Shown in pieces: positions 50,623 to 58,696 of a DNA stretch of 64,000 bases (position 1 is its first letter; the number at the start of each line of letters is the position of its first letter). Source of the DNA: Neomoorella sulfitireducens (lineage in GTDB: Bacteria; Bacillota; DSM-521; Neomoorellales; Neomoorellaceae); contig NZ_JANRHG010000005.1 of the NCBI RefSeq assembly GCF_024733845.1, forward strand, positions 1 through 64,000, written 5' to 3'. The notes beneath the pieces are model-generated. The model saw nothing but the letters and a program-made list of their open reading frames with translations. It was not told the origin of the DNA and made no database searches. A program made the translations under genes and the position numbers.

Positions 50623-51435
50623 TTACTGTAAAAGTTGCAGTACGGTCTGCGGCTGAGCGTTTGCCTGGGCTAGCATGGCCGTACCAGCCTGGGCCAAGAT
50701 TTGGTTCTTGGTAAAGTTCACCATCTCCTGGGCCATATCCAGATCGCGGATACGGGATTCGGCCGCGCTGAGGTTCTCGGAGGCTACGCTCAAGTTGGCA
50801 ATAGTATGTTCCAAGCGATTCTGGATGGCCCCCAGTTTGGACCTTTCTGTTGAAACCTTTTTAATAGCAGTATCAATAGTAGAAATTGCATCATCTGCTT
50901 TGGTTTGCGTCGAGATAGATAAGCCATTAACCCCGATTGCTGAGACACTCATAGTTCCTATTGTAACCGTAAGCGTTTGATCAGAATTTGCCCCGATATG
51001 AATCACTGCATTGGCAAAAGAGCCATTTAACAGGTTCTTAGTATTAAATTGAGTAGTATCAGCAATACGGTCTATTTCCGCCAGTAATTGAGAAATTTCT
51101 TGCTGGAGTTGAGCCCGATCTTCGTCCGTATTGGTATCGTTGGCCGACTGGACAGCGAGTTCCCGCATGCGCTGTAAAATACTGTGGGTCTCATTTAGTG
51201 CCCCTTCGGCTGTTTGAATCAGGGAGATGCCGTCCTGGGCATTGCGAATTGCTTGATTGAGACCTCTGATCTGGCCGCGCATTTTCTCGCTGATGGCCAA
51301 TCCGGCGGCATCGTCGGCAGCCCGGTTGATCCGCAGGCCCGAAGACAATTTTTCCATGGACTTGGTCAGGGCGTTATTGGTAACTGTCAGGTTCCGGTAG
51401 GCATTGAGGGCCGAAATGTTCTGATTGATACGCAT
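50623..51435 (-). CDS. fliC: Flagellin
   Basis: A 270-residue flagellin. It has the conserved D0/D1 N terminus (MRINQNISALNAYRNL, SMEKLSSGLRINRAADDAAGLAISEKMR) and C terminus (ENLSAAESRIRDLDMAQEMVNFTKNQILAQ), with a very short variable middle (about residues 140-185). ATG 51435 is chosen to match flagellins; another ATG two codons upstream is nearer the GGAGG. It follows a sigma-28 promoter and a leader of about 150 bases. Ser/Thr residues in the middle are candidate glycosylation sites. Confidence 0.97.
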   Translation of the reverse strand: MRINQNISALNAYRNLTVTNNALTKSMEKLSSGLRINRAADDAAGLAISEKMRGQIRGLNQAIRNAQDGISLIQTAEGALNETHSILQRMRELAVQSANDTNTDEDRAQLQQEISQLLAEIDRIADTTQFNTKNLLNGSFANAVIHIGANSDQTLTVTIGTMSVSAIGVNGLSISTQTKADDAISTIDTAIKKVSTERSKLGAIQNRLEHTIANLSVASENLSAAESRIRDLDMAQEMVNFTKNQILAQAGTAMLAQANAQPQTVLQLLQ

Positions 51436-51536
51436 GTACATTCATCCTCCATGACTTTAGTTTTGGCATCCCTGCCATTTTACTTTGGAAAACAAACCCG
51501 GTTCTTTCTATCATTTATAAATCATCATAGCGTAAG

Positions 51537-51542
51537 TCACAT
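51537..51542 (-). other. Start-stop ATGTGA in flagellin leader
   Basis: In the flagellin 5' leader AGGAGG (51552-51547) is followed 4 bases later by ATG TGA, a minimal start-stop reading frame with a perfect ribosome site. It could stall ribosomes or compete for initiation. Functional relevance is inferred only. Confidence 0.4.
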
Positions 51543-51573
51543 ACCACCTCCTGCAAGGGAATCTTAAAACTGC

Positions 51574-51585
51574 ACCTTCCTGTAT
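51574..51585 (-). promoter_or_regulatory. Candidate CsrA-binding site in flagellin leader
   Basis: The mRNA reads AUACAGGAAGG at about the predicted transcript start, close to the CsrA consensus RUACARGGAUGU. GGA motifs also occur at the flagellin ribosome site. In Bacillus CsrA represses flagellin translation through such pairs. csrA and fliW are not in this window. Confidence 0.4.
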
Positions 51586-51591
51586 ATTGTT

Positions 51592-51618
51592 ATATCGTCA
51601 ATAGCAACAAAAGGTTTA
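51592..51618 (-). promoter_or_regulatory. Sigma-28 promoter of flagellin
   Basis: On the minus strand TAAA (51618-51615), exactly 15 bases, then GACGATAT (51599-51592) match TAAA-N15-GCCGATAT except for one base. FliA is encoded at 19569-20327. Confidence 0.75.
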
Positions 51619-51631
51619 GGCACTGGCGGCC

Positions 51632-52834
51632 TTATGATACCCTAAGATTCTTTAACGACTTATATGTCTCGATAACATCCAGGATTCTTTTCGCCCTGAC
51701 AACCCAGGTATGTCTTTCTTCCGCTTTACGTTTACCCGCCAATCTCAGCAACTCAATTTTATCGGGATTTTCCAGGAGCCCGTAAATTTTTGTCGGTAAT
51801 TCATGGAGTTTGCTCCACGAATAAAGAATAATATCTTCGCCATCAGTGAATTCCTCGGAGTAAAAACTGTTAGTGTTAGAAAGTGTAGCTGCCCCGTTTA
51901 TCATGGCTGAAAACACCCGTTCGTGGCCGCCATTTGCAAAATTTTGATCAATATTAAGCACCATCTTTGCCTGTTCCATTAAGCCGAGCATTTCTAAGAA
52001 GCCCACCGGCTGATGGATTAAGAAGTTGTTTTTCGCTTTAATCCGGGCTTTTTCCCAGTTGGCACCATACACATGGACCCTCAAGCCGGAATCGGCAAGC
52101 ACATGCAAGCACTGGCGCCGGCGATAAGCGCGGACAAATTTGTCAACAAAAGGCAACAGCAATATCAGTTTATTTGACAGTTCATTGTTCAGATAAATAC
52201 CCCTGGATGCAAGAACATTTTCAGCCGCCATCGCCAGGTTTATATAATCTTTACCCAGGATATAATCCACTATTTCATCCAAAAGCCTTGCTATAGTAGT
52301 ATTTAGACTAACCCAGATATTACGTATATTATCCGGGTCTTGATATGAGCCCCCGAACAAAATATCTATTCCCCGAATGCCATCCTGTTGAACGCTTCTA
52401 GAATCAATAACATCCCTTGCTTTACATCCTCCATGAGGAAGGAAAAAGCAGGTCCGCTGATTACCATAATAACTGTTAACAAAATTAATATGCGAACGAT
52501 CCACACATCCGATTAACAAATTCTCTGCCGGATATTCCAAACGCTGTAAGTGATAAACTGGATCGTCTACCAGGGCAGCAATAAAAGGTATGCCCAGGGA
52601 ATCATATAAAGATTTCCCGCTTATTTTCAGATCTAAGCCTATCGCATTAAAAGCAAAAACAAACTCGCAGGGTTGGCTAAAAGCTTCCTGCAATTGCTGA
52701 CCGGCACTGCTGGCCAGAAGGTCTACGATATAAACCTCTTTACCTAAGGATTTAAAAGCCTCACCTAACTGGTCGACAAAGACTCGAAGTACATCATACT
52801 GCGACTGACCTTTATAAATAACAATATGTCCCAA
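51632..52834 (-). CDS. CgeB-like glycosyltransferase (group 1 type)
   Basis: A 400-residue protein. Its C-terminal half resembles the glycosyltransferase-1-like domain of CgeB (VHVYGANWEK; MVLNIDQNFANGGHERVFSAMINGAATLSNTNSFYSEEF). The N-terminal half resembles a Rossmann domain (IVIYKGQSQYDVLRVF; ALVDDPVYHL). It probably adds a sugar to flagellin or an oligosaccharide on it. TTG 52834 is chosen because GGAGG lies 7 bases upstream. It lies next to the flagellin promoter. Confidence 0.72.
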   Translation of the reverse strand: MGHIVIYKGQSQYDVLRVFVDQLGEAFKSLGKEVYIVDLLASSAGQQLQEAFSQPCEFVFAFNAIGLDLKISGKSLYDSLGIPFIAALVDDPVYHLQRLEYPAENLLIGCVDRSHINFVNSYYGNQRTCFFLPHGGCKARDVIDSRSVQQDGIRGIDILFGGSYQDPDNIRNIWVSLNTTIARLLDEIVDYILGKDYINLAMAAENVLASRGIYLNNELSNKLILLLPFVDKFVRAYRRRQCLHVLADSGLRVHVYGANWEKARIKAKNNFLIHQPVGFLEMLGLMEQAKMVLNIDQNFANGGHERVFSAMINGAATLSNTNSFYSEEFTDGEDIILYSWSKLHELPTKIYGLLENPDKIELLRLAGKRKAEERHTWVVRAKRILDVIETYKSLKNLRVS

Positions 52835-52862
52835 AATGATACCTCCAAACAAGCGGTAATTC

Positions 52863-53564
52863 TCATTTCATATCCCTCATCAACACATCCGCCAGAACAA
52901 AATCCATTTCCCTATCAATATCCACCGACCGCTCTTTGGGCATAATATAGGCATAAGTGCCCGGACCATAAAAGGAGCTTTCCTTTTTACAAAACTCCCA
53001 TTCGCCCAGATATATCGCCCCGTTCAGGCGGTAAAAAACAGGCAGCTCCTGCCGGTTTAAATTTAAAACCTCAGGCCGGAGGAAGTTTTCCATGTTTAAA
53101 TCTTCGGGAAGAGTGTTACACCACCAGGGGTGGTGGTCAACCTCACATACCGAAACGACTGCTTGAGCATCACGTTCCAGCATCAACCGGCATGCTCCCA
53201 GGATGTCTTCAACAGCCCGCAGGGGGCTGGTGGGTTGCAAGACCATTACCCAATCATAAAGGCGCCCGTTTTCTTCGCACCAGACCATGGCGTGGGCCAG
53301 GACATCGCTTCCCCGGGCCGTATCGGTAGCCAGTTCCACCGGGCGGATAAAGGGTACTTCCGCCCCGGCTTCCCGGGCTATCCTGGCGATCTCTTCGCCG
53401 TCAGTCGAAACCAGCAGGTAATCAAAAACGCCGCTCTCCCTGGCGGTTTCAATGGTATAGACGATTAAAGGCTTCCCCGCCAGAGGTCTGATGTTTTTCC
53501 CCGGCACGCCTTTAGATCCGGCCCGGGCGGGGATAAAACCGAGTATGGTTTTACCTTGATACAT
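52863..53564 (-). CDS. legF: CMP-nonulosonate cytidylyltransferase (LegF/NeuA-like)
   Basis: A 233-residue cytidylyltransferase with the activating motif FIPARAGSKGVPGKNIRPLAGKPLI, VSTDGEEIARIAREAGAEV, LQPTSPLR and DIDREMDF. It couples CMP to a sialic-acid-like sugar, here most likely legionaminic acid given the neighbouring genes. ATG 53564 has AGGAGAAG upstream; the frame is open for 27 codons before it. It is downstream of the ptmE-like gene. Confidence 0.88.
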   Translation of the reverse strand: MYQGKTILGFIPARAGSKGVPGKNIRPLAGKPLIVYTIETARESGVFDYLLVSTDGEEIARIAREAGAEVPFIRPVELATDTARGSDVLAHAMVWCEENGRLYDWVMVLQPTSPLRAVEDILGACRLMLERDAQAVVSVCEVDHHPWWCNTLPEDLNMENFLRPEVLNLNRQELPVFYRLNGAIYLGEWEFCKKESSFYGPGTYAYIMPKERSVDIDREMDFVLADVLMRDMK

Positions 53565-53650
53565 CAATTCTTCTCCTTTCCGCTTGTGAACAGATACTGC
53601 CATTGGGGTCGCTACCGCGGCCTGCGGAGATGCCGGGACCGGCAATTACC

Positions 53651-54715
53651 TTATCTTAGACCGTCGAAGGCCCGCAGGGTCTGACGGTATTCATCCCACT
53701 GGCCGATATCAAACCAGCGGCCATGATGGGGATATACTCCAACCCGGAGGCCTTTATCTTTGGTGGCCATAATTAAATCCGTCATATGTATGAAAGAACT
53801 ATTATCAAGGCCCTCTAAAACCTCGGGTTCCAGCACATACAGGCCGATATTGACCAGAAAATGGAAACTGGGCTTCTCTTCTATCTGGTGAAATTCCCCG
53901 GCGTCGGTACGCAAAACGCCGTAGGGAATGGTAAAATCCCGCAGGGCTCCTACTATAGTCAGGGCATTCCCTTTCTCATGATGGTAACGCAGCAATTCCC
54001 CGTAATTCATCTCAATAATAACGTCGCAGTTGGTTACCAGAAAGGTTCCCTGAAGCTGCTGCCGCAGGAGCCCCAGGGCGCCGGCGGTCCCCAGGGGTTC
54101 TTCTTCCTGGACAAAATTTACTTTGTACGGCCGGCCGTTGCTATCGTTAAAATATAACTTTACTACTTCAGCTTTATAGCCCACTGAAAGAATAAACTGC
54201 GAAAATCCCTGGTCATAAAATCTATCCATTAAAACTTCTACTATCGGCTTATCGCCAAGGGGGATCATCGGTTTGGGTAAAATCTTGGTAAAAGGGTCCA
54301 GCCGGGTACCCTTCCCACCGGCCATAATCACCACCGGTTCCGGCCTCTCCTCGACCTTGCTTCCAAAAAGATCTATCCATAGTAACAGGTCCACTACCCG
54401 GTTTTCGTTATTTACCAGGGGAATGTGACGAATATTATGGGTCAACATTAACCTTCTCGCTAACTCTAAAGAAACACCTGCCGGCAAAACCTTGGGCTGG
54501 GCCTGCATAACCTTTCTGACAGGGACATCTAAACTTTCACCCCGTAACAATGCCCGGCGAATGTCGCCGTCGGTAATGAGGCCGAGGAGATGCCGTTCTG
54601 CATCTCCTACCAGCAGTACCTGCAGGCCGGCGCTGTCCATCCGCGGCAGGGCCAGCTTCAAGCTCTCCTGGGGCAGAGCCCAGATATCCTCCAGCTTATC
54701 ATCATGCCAACCCAT
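53651..54715 (-). CDS. ptmE: CBS-domain sugar nucleotidyltransferase (PtmE-like)
   Basis: A 354-residue fusion. Two CBS motifs occupy residues 1-120 (LLGLITDGDIRRALL; NIRHIPLVNN). A nucleotidyltransferase domain follows (VVIMAGGKGTRLDPFTKILPKPM, LVTNCDVII, EKPSFHFLVNIGLYVLEP). Campylobacter PtmE has this layout and makes GDP-glucosamine, the entry to the GDP-linked legionaminate route. A mannose/glucose-1-phosphate nucleotidyltransferase is the alternative reading. Confidence 0.83.
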   Translation of the reverse strand: MGWHDDKLEDIWALPQESLKLALPRMDSAGLQVLLVGDAERHLLGLITDGDIRRALLRGESLDVPVRKVMQAQPKVLPAGVSLELARRLMLTHNIRHIPLVNNENRVVDLLLWIDLFGSKVEERPEPVVIMAGGKGTRLDPFTKILPKPMIPLGDKPIVEVLMDRFYDQGFSQFILSVGYKAEVVKLYFNDSNGRPYKVNFVQEEEPLGTAGALGLLRQQLQGTFLVTNCDVIIEMNYGELLRYHHEKGNALTIVGALRDFTIPYGVLRTDAGEFHQIEEKPSFHFLVNIGLYVLEPEVLEGLDNSSFIHMTDLIMATKDKGLRVGVYPHHGRWFDIGQWDEYRQTLRAFDGLR

Positions 54716-54733
54716 GGTTAACCCCTTATCCTT

Positions 54734-55750
54734 TTAAATCATATCCCAACTTAAAATACTCCCGGCCGCAATATCCCGCCTGGCCTGCCGGCCCACCACT
54801 ACGTCCCAAAAATTCGGCGGGATGCCCGTCCCCGGCCTTCTGGCGGTCAGGCAGGATTCCGTGATTATTTCCCCGGCGGCTATGTCCCTGGCAGCCACCA
54901 GGCTGCGCCTGGCCGCCGGCATGATAGCCAGCTCGCCCGGCGCCGGCCGTTTGATGCCGTCCCCCAGGCTTTTTTCTACCTGGCGGATGGCCGCGACCAT
55001 TTCTTTAAATTCTCCCGGCTCCAGGGAGGCGCGGTGGTCCGGGCCGGTGAAGGTACGATCTAAGGTTAAATGCTTCTCAATCACTTCTGCCCCCAAGGCC
55101 GCTGCCGCTATGGGTACGGCGATACCCATGGTGTGATCTGAATAGCCCACCGGTAGAGCGAAGGCCTGCTTCATGGTAAGCATGGCCCTTAAATTTACCT
55201 CCTCCGGCAGGGCCGGGTAATTGGTTGTGCAATGCAGCAGGGTGATGTCCCTCGCCCCGGCTTCCCGCAAAACCCGCAACGCACCTTCCACTTCACCCAG
55301 GGTCGCCATGCCGGTGGAAAGGATAACCGGCCGCTTTTTCCCGGCGATACGACGCAAGAAGGGATAGTTGGTTATTTCACCCGAAGGGATTTTAAAATAA
55401 GGCACTCCCAGTGCGGCCAGAAAATCAATGCTTTCCTGGTCGAAGGGAGAAGAAAGAAATATAATTCCCTTATGCCAGCAATAAGCATAAAGCTCCCGAA
55501 ATTGGGCGTAGCTCAATTCCAGCCTTTTAATCATCTCCAGCTGGCTTTCGTCTTTTCCGGGCATGTTATCTTTTTGATATTGGGCCCGCTCGGCGCCGGG
55601 GGTAACTACTTTTTCAGCTTTGAAAGTCTGAAACTTTACGGCGTCTGCCCCCGCTTCTACCGCCGCATCTACCAGTTTCCTGGCCAGCCGTAAATCGCCA
55701 TTATGGTTGACGCCCGCTTCGGCTATTATAAAAACATTCTGGTTCCCCAT
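54734..55750 (-). CDS. legI: Nonulosonate synthase (LegI/NeuB-like)
   Basis: A 338-residue synthase. The NeuB TIM-barrel N terminus (FIIAEAGVNHNGDLRLARKLVDAA, ADAVKFQTF) and FKIPSGEITNYPFL, ILSTGMATLGEV, LLHCTTNYP and VGYSDHT are followed by a C-terminal SAF/antifreeze-like domain (RRSLVAARDIAAGEIIT). It condenses a 6-carbon sugar with phosphoenolpyruvate to form a nonulosonic acid. ATG 55750 is chosen by homology. It overlaps legG by 50 bases. Confidence 0.92.
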   Translation of the reverse strand: MGNQNVFIIAEAGVNHNGDLRLARKLVDAAVEAGADAVKFQTFKAEKVVTPGAERAQYQKDNMPGKDESQLEMIKRLELSYAQFRELYAYCWHKGIIFLSSPFDQESIDFLAALGVPYFKIPSGEITNYPFLRRIAGKKRPVILSTGMATLGEVEGALRVLREAGARDITLLHCTTNYPALPEEVNLRAMLTMKQAFALPVGYSDHTMGIAVPIAAAALGAEVIEKHLTLDRTFTGPDHRASLEPGEFKEMVAAIRQVEKSLGDGIKRPAPGELAIMPAARRSLVAARDIAAGEIITESCLTARRPGTGIPPNFWDVVVGRQARRDIAAGSILSWDMI

Positions 55751-56930
55751 TTCCCCACTCCCAGTTATCTTCAGGAAGATCAATAAAATCTTTATAAAGC
55801 AATTTGCGATCTATCTCTACACTCTCTAATAAGTGTACAATACGTGGAACCGCATTCCCGTCCCCATAAATAGAAATGCAATTGGAAAATTGTAAACGGT
55901 ATTCAGTGTCGAACGCAAGCTTTTCTAACACCATAGCAATTGTGTCAACATCAAAAGGTACAAATATAATGTTGTTAGAATGTTCCCGCTCTTTTTGCCG
56001 GTTACCGATATTTACTGCTGGCAAATGAAGAAAAGGAGCTTCATGGATACCTGCACTGGAGTTACCAACTAAAGCGACAGCATGACGCAAAAGATTTACA
56101 AATTGTAGGCGCGGTAAATTAGTATATGCCCGCAAAAAAGTATATTTACGTACATATTCATCAATAACCTCTATCATCCGTCGAGTTCCGGGATCGGAAT
56201 TTGGCTTGATAATTACAGTTGGTAGCCCTACCTTAACTATAGCTTGTAAGGTAACATCTATCTGGGAGGCTCCTTCAGTAAACTCAGAAGAGATAGGATG
56301 CTGGAGTAAAACAAAATACTTGGCACCCAAAGAGATACCTAAACTGGTTTCCAGTTCCTCTAAAGAAAGGTCGGGTAGTGATTTTATGGCATCAAGCCCT
56401 GGAGAGCCAGTCACAGTTACGCGCCATTTCTCCTCGCCCATCTGCAGGATACGCCGGCCGCTCTGAACCGTAAAAGGGCAATGTAAATGAGCCATTTTAG
56501 TAACGGCATGACGTACATGGTCGTCTACATTTCCTATTACCCGATCCCCTCCGCCCAGATGTACGACAGGAATATTCAAATAATTACCTACGGTAGCCAC
56601 TGCAAGGGATTCCTCGCGGTCACCCAGCACAAGTAAAAAGTCAGGCTCCCGTCGCCGGGCTATTTCAGCAAGCTCCATTGTAATTAACCCTAGCCCTTTT
56701 ACTCTCCCTATCAATTCATCCGTATCAAATAGGGATAATATAGTTTCTACATCATTGAACCTATACTTAATTTGTTCTAATGTATAACCATAGCGGGGAC
56801 TAAGATGAGCTCCCGTAGCCACAATTATAAGGTCTAATTTAGATGAGGCTTCTATTCCCTCTAATAAAGGCTCTAACAAAAAATACTCAGATCGAATACC
56901 TGTTACTACCATTACCTTCCGCCGAGTCAT
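55701..56930 (-). CDS. legG: Hydrolysing NDP-sugar 2-epimerase (LegG/NeuC-like)
   Basis: A 409-residue protein of the UDP-GlcNAc 2-epimerase family (VMVVTGIRSEYFLLEPLLEG, ATGAHLSPRYG, VLGDREESLAVA, VHLGGGDR, GNSSAGIHEAPFLHLPAVNIGNRQ). Such enzymes hydrolyse and epimerise the nucleotide sugar to the free manno-configured precursor for LegI. Its codon use is more AT-rich than legI, though the two overlap. It overlaps the PHP gene by 44 bases. Confidence 0.9.
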   Translation of the reverse strand: MTRRKVMVVTGIRSEYFLLEPLLEGIEASSKLDLIIVATGAHLSPRYGYTLEQIKYRFNDVETILSLFDTDELIGRVKGLGLITMELAEIARRREPDFLLVLGDREESLAVATVGNYLNIPVVHLGGGDRVIGNVDDHVRHAVTKMAHLHCPFTVQSGRRILQMGEEKWRVTVTGSPGLDAIKSLPDLSLEELETSLGISLGAKYFVLLQHPISSEFTEGASQIDVTLQAIVKVGLPTVIIKPNSDPGTRRMIEVIDEYVRKYTFLRAYTNLPRLQFVNLLRHAVALVGNSSAGIHEAPFLHLPAVNIGNRQKEREHSNNIIFVPFDVDTIAMVLEKLAFDTEYRLQFSNCISIYGDGNAVPRIVHLLESVEIDRKLLYKDFIDLPEDNWEWGNGEPECFYNSRSGRQP

Positions 56931-57636
56931 AATAACCTGATTTTATACCTCCATATAATTGTCTGGCTTCTAGCAAGCTAGACGAATTATTTGCTAGTTC
57001 CAGGCAAGAATGAGAGTCTGTGCCCCAGCTAATAATAGAACATGAGTTAACAATAAGCTGGATATATTCATCATTTAAACGATGCTTTGGGTTAACATTG
57101 ATTTCCAATCCAAAGCCCGCCTGGTTAGCAAGCGCTATTAATCTGCTAACTTCATTCTGTTCTGGAAATAACCCGAGCTTTAACCACATACTAAAAGGAT
57201 GACCCAGAATTACTCTTAGCTTGGGATTTTCTTGTTTAAGTATAATTAAATGCTTTCTAGTAAAGCCTCTTAAAGTTTCAAACCATGTTTTTTTAAATTC
57301 AAGCTGTCCTTTATTTTGATAAACTTCGCCAGGAAATTTATGGAAGGAAATAATTAAATTATCGAGTCTATGAGCCCACAATAAATTAAAATCGATATTT
57401 CCTTGCTCGTCAATAAACTTTACTTCCAGTCCCTTTCCAATTGTAATATCCCTATCTCTATACTTTTTCTTTAACTTTTCAAGTTCTCCCAAATAGGTTG
57501 GAATATAATCACTTTCTTTGCGTGCATGATCAGTAAAGCAAAGACAACTTATTCCTAGAGATAAAGCGGCTCGTATCATATCCTCCGGCTCATCTTGACC
57601 ATCGGAAAAAGTTGAATGTATATGATTATCTGCCAT
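56887..57636 (-). CDS. PHP-domain phosphoesterase in sugar cluster
   Basis: A 249-residue PHP protein with metal motifs in order: ADNHIHSTFSDG at the N terminus, CFTDHARK near 35, GLEVKF near 68, SFHKF near 96, LGHPFSMW near 143 and WGTDSHSC near 206. It is a candidate phosphatase for a sugar phosphate, a step needed in many nonulosonate routes. The start ATG shares a base with the ATP-grasp stop (TAATG). It differs from the PHP gene at 1388. Confidence 0.8.
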   Translation of the reverse strand: MADNHIHSTFSDGQDEPEDMIRAALSLGISCLCFTDHARKESDYIPTYLGELEKLKKKYRDRDITIGKGLEVKFIDEQGNIDFNLLWAHRLDNLIISFHKFPGEVYQNKGQLEFKKTWFETLRGFTRKHLIILKQENPKLRVILGHPFSMWLKLGLFPEQNEVSRLIALANQAGFGLEINVNPKHRLNDEYIQLIVNSCSIISWGTDSHSCLELANNSSSLLEARQLYGGIKSGYYDSAEGNGSNRYSI

Positions 57637-58679
57637 TACCGGTATAGCTCCTGGAAAAAGCGGCCGCATTCTGTTTCCCAACGCACCTCACGGTTTTTAA
57701 CTCGCCCATAGTAGATTAAATTTAGGGTTTCCTCAAACATATTGATGCCTCCCGCCAAGTCGGCAGCCAGCGTACCAGGAACCCGCGCATTTATTTCTAA
57801 AAGCTTGGGTTGTCCATATCTATCTTCTTTAAACTGGATATTCACAAGGTAAGACAGATTGAATAGCTTGATTAATTCCCTGGCACAGGCTATCAAAACC
57901 TCATGCCCGACCAGCCTGCTGACAGCTGCCTTACCGTCGACAACTACCTTTCGCTCCCTGGGTATAATAATCTCCGACTTACCTTCATAGCATAGTACAT
58001 CCACGCTGTACTCCTTACCTGGCAGGTATTCCATAACAAAAAATTGTGCTAGGTCGTTCTCTTCTACAAGCAAGTCCAGCCATTCTAAGGGCACAGCTCC
58101 ACCATGTTTGCTTCTCAGCCACTCGTCCCTTATTGGCTGTCCCAGCAAGATCACTCCCCGGCCCCCCTGGGCAAAACGGGATTTAAACACCACTTTTTCG
58201 TGGGAGTAGCCCAGCTTATAGGCAGCATGGTACAAGTCAACTTTGTTGCTTAGACGATAATATCTAGGGACAAAATGAGCAAGCGATGGTTGTTGAGCTA
58301 CTCTATCTAATGTGCTCAACTTATCGCAAACCACTGCTACTTCTACAGGATTGTGAGAAACGGCTACAACTATTTCATGACATTTAAAAAGGTCCCTATT
58401 TCTCGCAAGGGGCACAAGTTCATTGGAGCTACAAGGAAAGACGACATTGACTCCTTTCTTAATACAGATTTTAAGCAGGGCATCAATAAACTCTTCCTCT
58501 TCCCCTCTTGGAATAATCTCCAGGGTTTCGCCAGTAAAGGTCGTATAGCTGAAACTATTATCTATATCAGCTGGTACTACCTCTACTTGAAAAGCCTGGA
58601 TGCGCTTAAGAAGGTGGTAGTGGGAATATCCCGCCAACCCACCTGTAGCTGTGAGAAGTACCCTTATGCGATTATCCAT
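57636..58679 (-). CDS. ATP-grasp ligase (carbamoyl-phosphate-synthase-like)
   Basis: A 347-residue ATP-grasp protein. The N-terminal Rossmann domain (VLLTATGGLAGYSHYHLLKR) is followed by an ATP-grasp core (VVFKSRFAQGGRGVILLGQP, FFVMEYLPGKEYSVDVLCYEG, LVNIQFKEDRYGQPKLLEINAR). It should join a carboxylate to an amine or another nucleophile through an acyl phosphate. Adjacent to sugar genes, it may attach an amino acid or acyl group to the flagellar sugar; the substrate is unknown. Confidence 0.8.
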   Translation of the reverse strand: MDNRIRVLLTATGGLAGYSHYHLLKRIQAFQVEVVPADIDNSFSYTTFTGETLEIIPRGEEEEFIDALLKICIKKGVNVVFPCSSNELVPLARNRDLFKCHEIVVAVSHNPVEVAVVCDKLSTLDRVAQQPSLAHFVPRYYRLSNKVDLYHAAYKLGYSHEKVVFKSRFAQGGRGVILLGQPIRDEWLRSKHGGAVPLEWLDLLVEENDLAQFFVMEYLPGKEYSVDVLCYEGKSEIIIPRERKVVVDGKAAVSRLVGHEVLIACARELIKLFNLSYLVNIQFKEDRYGQPKLLEINARVPGTLAADLAGGINMFEETLNLIYYGRVKNREVRWETECGRFFQELYR

Positions 58680-58696
58680 CTTTTTAGCCCTTATTT

